Shown: positions 26,901-34,428, counted from the stretch's first letter. The stretch: 64,000 nt of DNA from Flavobacteriales bacterium (GCA_020635495.1 JACJZQ010000002.1:124001-188000), one strand, 5' to 3'. The notes: generated by a model not told the origin, from the sequence alone. Made by a program: numbers and translations.

Positions 26901-29900
26901 GGCCAGCAACAACAATTATGGCGTCCTTCTGGAAAATGCCCAGATCACTTCAAATGGCGGAAATGTCAGCGTTACCGGAACCGGAGGAGGAAACACCAAC
27001 ACTTCTTATGGTTATGGGGTTTACGTCAATAGTCTCAATGGAAAGATCACTTCCGGGGGCAATGGCAATGTGACCGTAACTGGAACAGGAGGTGGTTCTG
27101 GATCGGGAGCCTATAATTACGGGGTTTACGTGGTAAGTACCGGTGCATCGATACTTCCTGGTGGAAATGGCGATGTGACCGTTACCGGAACTGGCGGTTG
27201 CGCGAGTGGAACAGGACCATACAACTATGGCGTTTACCCTAACGCGATCAACTCGATCACTTCAACGGGTACCGGATCTGTCAACGTTAATGGCATCGGC
27301 AGTACAAGTTCAGGGATCAATAATCACGGCCTATTCGCCATTTACGCAGGAGTGATCAGTTCCAGCGGAGGAGGCGACATAACCGTATCGGGCACTGCAG
27401 GCCCGAACAGTACTGGGTCTTCAGATGTATTCCTGACAAATTCAGGAAGCGTCAGCAGCAATTCCCCTTATGGCGACATCATCTTCGATTGCACATCAGG
27501 TGGTCTTAACCCGTTCAATTACTCGACAGAGGTAACCACAGGCAGCAGCAACACCATCAGTTTCACCTCGGGTTCCAAGATCAACTTCGAGATTGATGGC
27601 CTGACAGCTGGTGGTCAATACCGCCAACTGACCGTTAATGGCAAGATCGACATCACCGGAACCACACCGACCTTCACTGGCAGCAATTACACTCCAGTGA
27701 CAGGAAATGGCTTCGTGCTGATCGACAACGATGGAACGGATCCGGTGATCGGCACATTCACAGGGCTACCTCAGGGAGCTACCCTCAGCAACTTCCTCGG
27801 TTCAGGTTTGGATGCAACCATCAGCTACGTTGGTGGAGATGGCAACGATGTGGTTCTCAACATGCCAGCCGACTACCAGATCGATGTATTGGGCGGCAAT
27901 GTGACCATCACCGACCTGTCCGGAAACGGTGATGGGCTATTAATACAACAGAGTGGCTCCAACCTGCGGTTCACCGGTCCCTCAAATCGGTCTTACCGAA
28001 TAAATGATGGCATCAACACGTTTTTTTCAACCCCTGCCGACATCCCCTTCACCAGTGTGACCAATTCGATCACAGTGAATGCCGAAGGCGGCAATGACTA
28101 CGTGAGTTTGTATGCATTCACGCAACAGCTACCGTCCCTCACCATAAACGGAGGTGTCGGAGATGACGAAGTGCGGCTGTATGGCGATGTCACCTTCGCC
28201 AGCGGGGCCAACTTGGACATCGACCTTCAGAACGATGATGCCACACCGGGAATAGACCGCATCTACTTCAACGGCAGTGTCGATCTTCTCCTTCAGGGCA
28301 GTGGATCAGCAACCATCAAGTGCAGCAAGGATATTTGGTTCTATACCTATTCCACCTTGCGTACTGCCAATGGCAGTATTACCATGGAAGCCAATCAGCA
28401 GACCACTCCAACAACAGGAACGTATTTCTCTGGGATCTACATGGACGACTACAGTGTGGTCGAATCAACCGGAAGCGGTGTGGTAACCGTTAAAGGAAAA
28501 GGAGGCAATACCTATTATTCAACCTATCCGAACCACGGGGTTTATCTTCAATCGGGGTCCAAAATACTTGGTGGAACAACCGGCAACAGCACCATTGTTG
28601 AAGGCCTGGGCGGTCCTTCAAATTACAACAACAACAGCTTTGGGGTTTATGTCGAAAATGCCCAGATCGGTTCCAATGGCGGAAATGTGAACGTCACGGG
28701 CATTGGAGGCGGTATAGGCAACAGCTACTATAGCTATGGCGTCATCGTCAATGCCACAAGCGGCAGGATCACCTCCGGAGGCAACGGCAACGTTACTGTT
28801 TCCGGCACAGGAGGCGGAGCGGGTTCTGGCGCCTACAATTATGGGGTCTATGTGTCAAGCTCCGGTGCTTCCATCGTTTCCGGAGGCAATGGCAGCGTGA
28901 GCGTGACCGGAGTCGGTGGCTGCGATAGTGGCACGGGTCCATACAACTATGGCGTCTACCTCAACAGTACAAATGCCATCACCTCCACCGGAACCGGAAC
29001 CGTGAGCGTAAACGGCACCGGAAGCACAAGTTCAGGCACCTATATCCATGGTGTTTATACCAGTTACGCCAATGCCATCAGTTCCTCAGGAGGAGGCGAC
29101 ATTCAGGTTACAGGAGCTGCGGGGGCCAACAGTTCCTTGAGTTCCGATATCTTTTTGGTGGGTATCGGCAGTATTGGCAGCGGTTCACCCTATGGCGACA
29201 TCAGCTTCACATGCACTTCCCAAGGGTTGAACCCGTTCAACTCCGGCACAGATGTCAGCACAGGACCAAGCAATACCATCAGCTTCACAGCAGGTTCCAA
29301 GATCAACTTCGAGATAGATGGAACGGTGGTGAACAGCCAATACCGTCAATTGAGCGTCAACGGTCAGATCGACCTCACCAATTCAACACCCACGTTCGTT
29401 GGCAGCACATATACCCCAGTACTCGGCAATTCATTCGTCATTGTGAACAACGATGGCGCAGATGCGGTCATCGGCACCTTCACCGGATTGCCCGAAGGAA
29501 CCTTCATCCCCAATTTCCTTGGCTCCACCCAAAGTGCGCTGATCACCTACGTGGGAGGCGATGGCAATGATGTCGTCCTCAGTGTGGTCGAACCGTTCAT
29601 CTACTGGACCGGGGCCACCAACACCAGCTGGAACGTTCCTGCAAACTGGAGCAATAATGCCGTGCCGGGAAGCACAGACAACGTTGTCATTCCCAACGTT
29701 GCCAACGACCCAGTAATTTCCTCCAATCAACAGGTAAACGACATTGAACTGGAAGCAGGTGCAACGCTCAATGTAGCTTCAGGTGGTACGCTCACGCTCA
29801 ACGGAGACCTCGACAACTCAGCTACGGTGACCATCGAAAGCGGAGGCAGCTTCCTACAGGGTAACAGCAGCAGCATCAGCAATGTTGGTATTTTCCGTGT

Positions 29901-31185
29901 TCAGCGGCAGGGTTCGACCTCGTACTACAATATGTGGAGCTCGCCAATTACATCACAGACCGGCATTCCCGGAACTTCTTACCTGTATTCTTCCAGCGCC
30001 AGTACGCAGGATGACAGTGACGACCAACCGTCCGATCCGGGCTGGAGCAGCTACAACGGAGTTATGACACCTGGTAGAGGCTATGCTGGCCAGGGTGGTA
30101 ACTTAGCCACATTCACTGGTACTCCGAACAACGGTAATGTGAACTTCGGACTGTATTACGCTCCGTTCGACAACACCTTCACGCAAACCGTTCCTGGAAC
30201 GCCTTTCAACCTGATCGGGAATCCCTACCCAAGCGCCATCAGTGCGGCAAGTTTCATCTCGGCCAACACTGACATCGATGGAACCATATACCTATGGAAC
30301 GACAACGGTAGCAACAATTACTCGCGTACCGATTACGCCTACTGGAATGGTACTGGTGGACTTGGAACCGGTGGTGGTCCAACGCCTAATGGCTATATCG
30401 GGTCATGTCAAGGATTCATGGTACGTGCATTGAACAGCAGTGCCCTTGCCAATTTCACAAACAATATGCGGGTTGCAGGAGACAACTCTCAGTTCCACAA
30501 GCCGGGCTCTGACGATAGCAGAATGTGGCTCAGTCTGGAAAATGCCGATGTAAGGAACGAGATCCTCATCGGACTTCTGGAAGACGCTACCGAAGGTGAG
30601 GACCGTATGTATGATGCGGTGAAACTGAAGGGCAACCCGGACATCGCTCTCTCTGCCGTTGATGCGGCCACGGAGTATGCCATTCTGGCCTTCCCTCCTC
30701 CGCTTTCAACCAGAACAGTTCCGCTGAAACTCAAATTGTCTACTACTGGCAACTACTACTTCGTGGCCAACACCATGGAGAACCTCGATGGATATGAGGT
30801 TTATCTTTCGGACATCCTAACAGGAACCAACGTACTATTGAACGAAGGTGACTCCGTTCCGGTGAACTTGGCAGCAGGAGAACACAACGACCGTTTCTTC
30901 CTGAACTTCGTCCCAACCTCTTTCACAGGTATAGAAGAGAATGATGAGGCCAATATAACGGCATTCGTGGCAAATGAGCGCCTGAACGTCAAGTGTGAGT
31001 TCTGCTCTTCGGATGATGTACTGGAACTGATGGACATGAGTGGAAAAAGGGTAATGGCGTTTGAGAATGCCCCTTTCTTCAATGGTTCCCTTTCAATACC
31101 GGTTGATGCTTTGACCACTGGGGTTTATGTGGTCCGAGTGATCAACGATACAAAGGCTTACTCTCAAAAGATCATAACGCACTGA
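20929..31185 (+). CDS. Giant secreted five-repeat beta-rich surface protein with T9SS tail
   Basis: A 3418-residue exported protein. After a signal peptide (ending TAIAQ), five repeats begin at residues 28, 601, 1201, 1740 and 2315 and end at 2887. Each opens with a GGN.T.TDL.G motif. Each has three RTX-like turns (EGGND, GGVGND, GGDGND) and a core of 30-40-residue Gly/Thr/Asn-rich rungs (GNVTVTGTGGG, NYGVYV) like a parallel beta-helix. Residues 2888 onward carry a WTG...NW...DNVVIP segment, a WSSP/LIGNPYPSAI domain typical of Bacteroidota surface proteins, and a T9SS tail ending QKIITH. No enzyme motif is seen; adhesin or surface-layer role inferred. Confidence 0.88.
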   Translation: MMRSITPIKSALLCVAALFVSLTAIAQDYSITTTGGNVVLTDLSGNGEIIYMSQNGTNFIFTCSNSTRTYSLDGAPALQFGVYPNIPFANASNGITINTEGGDDQIRINAFTAELPSLTLNGGVGNDEVYFLADVTFASGANLDVDLQNDNATPGRDRVIINGSADVLLQGTGSAVIKASHDVQLYSYATLRTEDGNITVEANQQTVSTTGQIFSGINLLGSSVIESTGSGVISLKGRGGNIWSSSIANHGIYMQSGAQIIGGSTGNSVNLEGTGGNSVANGLRPYGVYLDAAQITSNGGNVNVTGFGGSQSNYCSGVALSGSGCAITAGGDGNVNVEGTGGGSFGDNHGVYVNTGSPNYPKITTTGNGNITITGTGGGSGTGSNNYGVFLQSQYGVQTTGTGTITVNGTGGVGSGTANHGIYHYTSYTISSTGGGDIFLIGTAGPNGTAAADIYAPSTNWVTATTPGSDVTLTCTSEGLDPYTTYQDVAVGAGNTVSFTSGSKINFEIDGTLSSQYRKFEIQGQLNLTGVSPTFNGSNYTPVVGNSFTLVYNDGTDPVIGTFTGLPQGATISNFLGSGLDATIHYDGGDGNDVVLSMPAHYEITLVGGNLTMTDLTGASEFIFIQQSSPNLILNVNSRTYTLNGGSVQNFPFSIPFASVTGTVTVNAEGGNDFIDVYAVYSDFPSLTLNGGTGDDNVRFLGDLTFRSGANLNVDLQDDDATPGTDYITMNSSVDLLLQGSGSATFKASRNVYFNAGSTLRTANGNITIEANLQTTPTSGFSLNGVLLNSNCVVESTGTGTVTVKGRGGNVNNQYAPNHGIQLVSNAKIIGGTTGSGAVVEGYGGSSTAYESNGVHVESAQITSNGGNVSVTGTGGPSLTNYSYGVYVYNTNAVINSGGNGNVSVTGTGGGTGNYNYGVFVNTVDAQITAGGNGNVTVDGTGGGASGNYNYGVNINSGTARIATSGNGNISVTGTGGGTGTSIRNYGVYAYVTSAISSTGTGTITVFGTGGPSSGIENHGVHALYTNGITSSGGGDISVGGTAGANSSLAYDVYLGGGPAVSGTSAGSEIEFNCTSAGIHPYGTGTDVATGTTNTVGFSAGCKVNFEIDGLTANSQYRQLKVTGQVDLTGAIPTFNNSNYTPVTGNSFTLIDNDGTDAVTGTFTGLPQGATISNFLGSGLDATITYTGGDGNDVVLNMPADYQIDVLGGNLTITDLSGNGDGLSLQQSGTDIRIYGPSSTRTYRINDGSNTNFNIHAYIPLADVTNSITVNAEGGNDYVYLYAFTTALPSLTINGGVGNDEVRLYGDVTFASGANLDIDLQNDDATPGTDRIYFNGSVDLLLQGSGSATMKASKDIWFNPSATLRTANGNIIVEANQQSTPTTGTYFAGIYMDDNSIIESTGTGIVTAKGKGGNLYNSTYPNHGLYLQTGSRIIGGTTGNSTIVDGQGGSSTASNNNYGIFLENAQITSNGGNVSVTGTGGGNTNTSYGYGVYVNGLNGKITSGGNGNVTVTGTGGGSGSGVYNYGVYLNTANAITSTGTGSVSVNGTGSTSSGLNNHGLYTVYSGAISSSGGGDITVSGTAGPNSAGSSDVYLTSSGSVSSSSPYGDIIFDCTSGGLNPFNYTTEVTTGSSNTISFTSGSKINFEIDGPTVGSQYRQLTVNGKIDITGTTPSFIGSNYTPITGNGFVLIDNDGTDAVIGTFTGLPQGGTISNFLASGLDATISYVGGDGNDVVINMPADYQIDVLGGNVTITDLSGNSDALYLRQVGTDLRIAGPTSSRSYRINDGVNTYFSTPALIPLADATNSITVNAEGGNDYVYLYGFTAELPSLTINGGVGNDEVRLYGDVTFASGANLDIDLQNDDATPGTDRIYFNGSVDLLLQGSGSATMKASKDIWFNPSATLRTANGNITLEANQQTTPTTGFYFAGIYMDDNSVIESTGSGVVTAKGKGGNLYYSTYPNHGLYLQTGSRIIGGTTGNSTIVDGQGGSSTASNNNYGVLLENAQITSNGGNVSVTGTGGGNTNTSYGYGVYVNSLNGKITSGGNGNVTVTGTGGGSGSGAYNYGVYVVSTGASILPGGNGDVTVTGTGGCASGTGPYNYGVYPNAINSITSTGTGSVNVNGIGSTSSGINNHGLFAIYAGVISSSGGGDITVSGTAGPNSTGSSDVFLTNSGSVSSNSPYGDIIFDCTSGGLNPFNYSTEVTTGSSNTISFTSGSKINFEIDGLTAGGQYRQLTVNGKIDITGTTPTFTGSNYTPVTGNGFVLIDNDGTDPVIGTFTGLPQGATLSNFLGSGLDATISYVGGDGNDVVLNMPADYQIDVLGGNVTITDLSGNGDGLLIQQSGSNLRFTGPSNRSYRINDGINTFFSTPADIPFTSVTNSITVNAEGGNDYVSLYAFTQQLPSLTINGGVGDDEVRLYGDVTFASGANLDIDLQNDDATPGIDRIYFNGSVDLLLQGSGSATIKCSKDIWFYTYSTLRTANGSITMEANQQTTPTTGTYFSGIYMDDYSVVESTGSGVVTVKGKGGNTYYSTYPNHGVYLQSGSKILGGTTGNSTIVEGLGGPSNYNNNSFGVYVENAQIGSNGGNVNVTGIGGGIGNSYYSYGVIVNATSGRITSGGNGNVTVSGTGGGAGSGAYNYGVYVSSSGASIVSGGNGSVSVTGVGGCDSGTGPYNYGVYLNSTNAITSTGTGTVSVNGTGSTSSGTYIHGVYTSYANAISSSGGGDIQVTGAAGANSSLSSDIFLVGIGSIGSGSPYGDISFTCTSQGLNPFNSGTDVSTGPSNTISFTAGSKINFEIDGTVVNSQYRQLSVNGQIDLTNSTPTFVGSTYTPVLGNSFVIVNNDGADAVIGTFTGLPEGTFIPNFLGSTQSALITYVGGDGNDVVLSVVEPFIYWTGATNTSWNVPANWSNNAVPGSTDNVVIPNVANDPVISSNQQVNDIELEAGATLNVASGGTLTLNGDLDNSATVTIESGGSFLQGNSSSISNVGIFRVQRQGSTSYYNMWSSPITSQTGIPGTSYLYSSSASTQDDSDDQPSDPGWSSYNGVMTPGRGYAGQGGNLATFTGTPNNGNVNFGLYYAPFDNTFTQTVPGTPFNLIGNPYPSAISAASFISANTDIDGTIYLWNDNGSNNYSRTDYAYWNGTGGLGTGGGPTPNGYIGSCQGFMVRALNSSALANFTNNMRVAGDNSQFHKPGSDDSRMWLSLENADVRNEILIGLLEDATEGEDRMYDAVKLKGNPDIALSAVDAATEYAILAFPPPLSTRTVPLKLKLSTTGNYYFVANTMENLDGYEVYLSDILTGTNVLLNEGDSVPVNLAAGEHNDRFFLNFVPTSFTGIEENDEANITAFVANERLNVKCEFCSSDDVLELMDMSGKRVMAFENAPFFNGSLSIPVDALTTGVYVVRVINDTKAYSQKIITH
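21010..29589 (+). repeat. Five long coding repeats (about 1.6-1.8 kb each)
   Basis: Repeat units run 21010-22728, 22729-24528, 24529-26145, 26146-27870 and 27871-29589 (573, 600, 539, 575 and 573 codons). Units 3 to 5 are much closer to each other than to units 1 and 2. Unit 3 is 36 codons shorter than unit 4, which equals one Gly-rich rung. Confidence 0.9.
24790..25022 (+). repeat. 233-nt tract identical to 26407-26639
   Basis: Read base by base, 24790-25022 in repeat 3 equals 26407-26639 in repeat 4 at a constant offset of 1617 nt. Codon wobble differs immediately after it. About 70 nt of the same tract also recur in repeat 5 (near 28180-28250). Confidence 0.85.
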
Positions 31186-31188
31186 CAT

Positions 31189-31373
31189 ATGAACAGAAGA
31201 TCACAAACAATCATGTTGACCCTTCTATAGGTCATCTCTTTCGTTTACGCACAAACTCCTCTGCCAAGTGGGGGTAGCGCAGTGGGTGCCCCTATTGATG
31301 ACCGTAGCACAACACTGCTACTGCGGGAGCCACATATGAGATCAAACGATTTAAGGATAAACGCACTGGTTGA
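31189..31373 (+). pseudogene. Broken small PID-CTERM-like secreted protein gene
   Basis: Translation from ATG 31189, 3 nt after the giant gene, gives MNRRSQTIMLTLL, then an in-frame TAG (31228-31230). Read through, it gives a signal-peptide end (VISFVYAQ), a Pro/Gly-rich stretch and GAPIDD. A one-base shift between about 31300 and 31314 moves to another frame reading TATAGATYEIKRFKDKRTG and a TGA at 31371-31373. That layout (signal, P/G linker, GAPID, Ala/Gly helix, basic KRFKDKR end) is that of PID-CTERM small proteins of Flavobacteriia. Two lesions make it a pseudogene, unless they are assembly errors. Confidence 0.7.
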
Positions 31374-31379
31374 TCCAAT

Positions 31380-31426
31380 TTCATGAAAAAAGCCAAGCTC
31401 ATCTTGATTGCGGCTCTTTTCATGAA
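31380..31426. terminator. Stem-loop terminator between the giant-gene unit and the enoyl-CoA hydratase
   Basis: Arms 31380-31394 and 31412-31426 pair over 15 positions with one mismatch, around a 17-nt loop. A-rich and T-rich stretches inside the arms suit termination of the convergent genes from both sides. Confidence 0.6.
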
Positions 31427-31439
31427 CTGAACCCTAAGG

Positions 31440-32222
31440 TCAACGAGCTCCGCTCTTGAAGTTGGCAATGGCATTTCTGGTGAAATCAGAAAGCACCAAC
31501 CTTCCGCTCATTTCCGCCCGTTCGGAAAGCAATTGATCCCAATGCTCGGTTCCTTCCCAAAACACTTTCTTCAGCAACATCATGGCTTCTGGATTGCTTT
31601 TGGAAAGTTTATCGGCCAATTCATCAATGGCGGCATCCATCTCCTCAGCCGTTTCGTGAATGCTGGTGTACAATCCTTTCTCCCGTGCCCATTCGGCAGC
31701 ATACCACGTGGTGGCATCAATACTCATTTGGCTGAAAGCCGAGTTTCCGATCTTCTTCTCTACCGAAGGGCCAACCACAAAGGGACCGATACCTACGGCC
31801 AGCTCGCTTAGCTTAACGGCAGCATGTTTTGTGCCGAATGTGTAATCTGCTGCTGAAGCAACGCCTACTCCACCTCCAACTGCTTTTCCTTGAACTCTAC
31901 ACAGAACAAATTTCGGTGCTTTGCGGATGGCGTTGATCACGCCAGCAAACCCAGAGAAGAACACCTTTCCTGTTTCGAGGTCGTTGATGGAAACCAACTC
32001 ATCGAACGAAGCACCCGCACAGAAGGCTTTCTCGCCAGCGCTTTTAAGAACGATCACTTTCACGTTCCCGTCCTTTCCTGCATCCTCAATGGTCTGTGCC
32101 AATTTGCGCAGAACCTTACCTGGCAATGAATTGCTTAATGGATGAAAGAACTCAATGGTTGCAACCCCACGTTCATCTACAGAACTTTCAACTCCTCCTT
32201 GGTTTATTGCTTCGCTCATCAT
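31440..32222 (-). CDS. Enoyl-CoA hydratase/isomerase family protein (methylglutaconyl-CoA hydratase-like)
   Basis: A 260-residue crotonase-fold enzyme acting on a CoA thioester. The oxyanion-hole segments are FCAGASFDEL near 68 and GKAVGGGVGVASAADY near 115. The first catalytic Glu of classic hydratases is a Gly here (GGGVGV), while the second Glu is kept in KLSELAVGIGP. The same arrangement is seen in LiuC-type 3-methylglutaconyl-CoA hydratases of leucine breakdown, so that is my best guess; a PaaF role is less likely. Two adjacent ATGs (32222, 32219) serve as start. A TAGTTTTG box lies at 32239-32246. Divergent from the DNA methylase. Confidence 0.78.
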   Translation of the reverse strand: MMSEAINQGGVESSVDERGVATIEFFHPLSNSLPGKVLRKLAQTIEDAGKDGNVKVIVLKSAGEKAFCAGASFDELVSINDLETGKVFFSGFAGVINAIRKAPKFVLCRVQGKAVGGGVGVASAADYTFGTKHAAVKLSELAVGIGPFVVGPSVEKKIGNSAFSQMSIDATTWYAAEWAREKGLYTSIHETAEEMDAAIDELADKLSKSNPEAMMLLKKVFWEGTEHWDQLLSERAEMSGRLVLSDFTRNAIANFKSGAR

Positions 32223-32238
32223 AGTGGTTTAAGGCTTG

Positions 32239-32246
32239 CAAAACTA
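32239..32246 (-). promoter_or_regulatory. -7 box of the enoyl-CoA hydratase gene
   Basis: Minus-strand TAGTTTTG matches TAnnTTTG exactly, 16 nt before the ATG at 32222. It is followed by GCCTTAAACCA, a leader resembling those of paaZ and paaG. Confidence 0.5.
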
Positions 32247-32321
32247 AAAGATAGCCGCGACTGACCATTGCGACAGTTCGCACAGGAATCTAGCTCGATA
32301 TTCCGTTCTTCACCACCCGAA

Positions 32322-33704
32322 ATGCTGAACGAGGTCTGCTACAAAATATCTGAGGTCATTCACGGGGTGCTTGCTGCACATACCGAAGTGAAAGATGGCG
32401 CCATCTGTCATCCTACAGAGAACTACAGTTCCATCTATCGGTTGCAATGTGGTTTGCTTGGAATTGTTGTTGGAGACAACCTCCCTGAGGATTCGCTTTT
32501 CAAGTATATCATTGACGATTGCGAAGAATTCGAAAAGCAAGCTATCGAGTCGTTTGAAGGCTGGTTCAAGCAGCAATCGTTTGCAGATATTGACCTTTCC
32601 GAACTCTACGAACTGATGTTGCTTTTGGAATTTCCGGTCAGTGATGGGCGAATTGTGGAAGACAAAGAGAACCTGAATTCCATTGGTACATTCTACACGC
32701 CTGCCGAACTGGCCGAGAAGATCGTAGAGATCACCCTCAACGATTACATCCATCGTAATGCGGGAATTGAGCATTTTTCTACTTCAAACATCACGGCTGA
32801 GGAAGTTCAGAAAGTAACCGAGCTACTGACCGGATCTACGTTTGCCGATCATTCCTGCGGTACCGGAAATTTCTTTTTGGCCGTCATTCAGTATTGTCGT
32901 CTCTATCTGAATCCTTCAAAGAAAACGTTGCGAAAGATCGTGCTGAATTTCCATGGTATTGAAGCCGATTCAATCTCTCTGGAAATTGCGAAGCTGCAAC
33001 TCCTGAACGCCATAGAAAGCCCTGAACTTTATGATGAGGTTGATGGGAACTTCCTGAATGCAAACCCACTGATCACCTCTGCCGATACACCCTTTCCGTT
33101 TGAACATTTCCACGAATTCTATTACGGAAAGGAGCTTGCCATGAGACTCGACCAGATTCCCGTTTGTGATGTTGTTTTAGGGAATCCTCCTTGGGGAACC
33201 GTTGAATTTGACACTGCGTTTCACCTCCATGTTCTCCGCCCTAAGATCTTGGAAATTGAAGATGAAACGGAACGCGACCACACGTTAGATAAACTGGCAG
33301 AAAGCCATCCAGAACTGTACGAATGGCTGTTCTATCATGATGAGGCCATTGATCTGGCCATTGAGGATATTTACAACGATGCCCGCTTTGCCCATTCTAC
33401 TATGGGTGGATTGCAGACCAACTTACTCTTCACAGAACTCTGCAATCAGTTGGTCACAGAACGAGGTTCGGTGGGATTGCTTCTGAAAGGAACAACGCTT
33501 TCAGATCCCATGAACAAACCGTTGTGGAATCATCTCACCAACAAAAAGCGGGTGATGGCACGTTACGACCTGATCAACTGCAACAGGATCTTCAACATTA
33601 GCCCGACAGAAACATTCAGCGTTCTGATCCTTGGCAACAATCCTCAGAAGGAATTCATCCACCGAACTGAGCTTACGTTCGTTTCCGAGATCGGGCCGCG
33701 CTAA
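32322..33704 (+). CDS. Solitary N6-adenine DNA methylase
   Basis: A 460-residue protein with the core of type I/Eco57I-like adenine methylases. It has a helical N-terminal domain, GTFYTPAELAEKIV near 122, motif I in DHSCGTGNFFLA near 176, the acidic GIEADSISLEIAKLQL, and catalytic NPPW near 288. The end (FVSEIGPR) comes soon after the catalytic domain, so a long target-recognition domain is absent or was lost. No nuclease, specificity subunit or other defence gene is adjacent. An in-frame TTG at 32268 could extend the N-terminus by 18 residues. The last 4 nt overlap the convergent membrane-protein gene. Confidence 0.8.
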   Translation: MLNEVCYKISEVIHGVLAAHTEVKDGAICHPTENYSSIYRLQCGLLGIVVGDNLPEDSLFKYIIDDCEEFEKQAIESFEGWFKQQSFADIDLSELYELMLLLEFPVSDGRIVEDKENLNSIGTFYTPAELAEKIVEITLNDYIHRNAGIEHFSTSNITAEEVQKVTELLTGSTFADHSCGTGNFFLAVIQYCRLYLNPSKKTLRKIVLNFHGIEADSISLEIAKLQLLNAIESPELYDEVDGNFLNANPLITSADTPFPFEHFHEFYYGKELAMRLDQIPVCDVVLGNPPWGTVEFDTAFHLHVLRPKILEIEDETERDHTLDKLAESHPELYEWLFYHDEAIDLAIEDIYNDARFAHSTMGGLQTNLLFTELCNQLVTERGSVGLLLKGTTLSDPMNKPLWNHLTNKKRVMARYDLINCNRIFNISPTETFSVLILGNNPQKEFIHRTELTFVSEIGPR

Positions 33705-34396
33705 CCCATATCCTTGATCATCCCCTTTCTGCGGTAGTATTTCACTCCTAGCGTTATGCCAACCGCACCGATCGATCCTGGTGCAACCCAAGGCAGCACT
33801 TGCCACATGCCTGGCAGCAATTGCTCCATCCATGTATAACCTCCAAAAACAAAGAACGCGCTATAAGCCGCTACACCACTGGTAAGCAGCCCGATCATGT
33901 GTCCGCGGATTCGGTCGTTTTCCTCGTATGGTACTCGGAGTTTGCGAATAAATGAAGGGATAACGGTGCAGCCCAACGCTCCGAAAATGATGAGCAGAAC
34001 GGCATTGCCTTTTCCACCAAGATAAATTCCCCACAAGAGCAACGCCAGACCGCAAATGGACATCAATCCGTCTAATAAAGTATGGGTGAACCGAAACTGC
34101 TTCTGCTGTTGCGCACCTTTCCGAAGAATGGCCATGCCGTACCACAGCGGATTGGCCGTTATCAATGAAATGAAACCCAGAAACACGGCCGTGAAATATT
34201 TACCGATGATCAGATTCTTGACACTCAATAGAGCTGCCGACCCGACCACAACCCACATGGCATAGACGTAGAGTTTCCCTACAATTCTATGCCCCTTCCC
34301 TCCTTTCTTCATAAACACGGGAAGCCAGAATAGAACAAGGCTTGTAAAGCCGAAAGACACATGCAGAAAAAGAAGCGTTTTGACGATGAATTCCAT
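33701..34396 (-). CDS. DUF2306-like multi-pass membrane protein
   Basis: A 231-residue membrane protein with about six or seven hydrophobic helices. Histidines in the first helix (LFLHVSFGF) and in KGHRIVGKLYVYAM match the usual DUF2306 pattern. A third sits in FTHTLLDG. Function unknown; the buried histidines might bind heme or metal, which is speculation. The gene has a -7 box at 34421-34428 and, just upstream of that promoter, three 20-bp tandem repeats. A LytTR regulator gene on the same strand lies 242 nt upstream and may control it. Confidence 0.72.
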   Translation of the reverse strand: MEFIVKTLLFLHVSFGFTSLVLFWLPVFMKKGGKGHRIVGKLYVYAMWVVVGSAALLSVKNLIIGKYFTAVFLGFISLITANPLWYGMAILRKGAQQQKQFRFTHTLLDGLMSICGLALLLWGIYLGGKGNAVLLIIFGALGCTVIPSFIRKLRVPYEENDRIRGHMIGLLTSGVAAYSAFFVFGGYTWMEQLLPGMWQVLPWVAPGSIGAVGITLGVKYYRRKGMIKDMG

Positions 34397-34420
34397 GACG
34401 TTTGCGTTTTAGTTCGAGAC

Positions 34421-34428
34421 CAAAACTA
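34421..34428 (-). promoter_or_regulatory. -7 box of the DUF2306-like gene
   Basis: Minus-strand TAGTTTTG, exact TAnnTTTG, 24 nt before the ATG. A TTTTG about 25 nt upstream may serve as -33 and abuts the repeat array. Confidence 0.55.

Noticed and set aside
21010..29589. RTX toxin designation
   Set aside because: GGxGND-type turns occur singly, three per repeat, not as tandem nonapeptide arrays. The tail is T9SS, not type I secretion.
20929..31185. Possible CRISPR-like or satellite repeat array
   Set aside because: The repeats are 1.6-1.8 kb and stay in one reading frame with diverged wobble positions; they encode protein repeats.
31440..32222. Naming the enoyl-CoA hydratase paaF
   Set aside because: Lack of the first catalytic Glu and distance from the paa genes favour a methylglutaconyl-CoA hydratase-like enzyme.
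32268..34396. A phage-defence island around the DNA methylase
   Set aside because: Neighbours are an enoyl-CoA hydratase and a DUF2306-like membrane protein; no nuclease, helicase, recombinase or tRNA border is seen.
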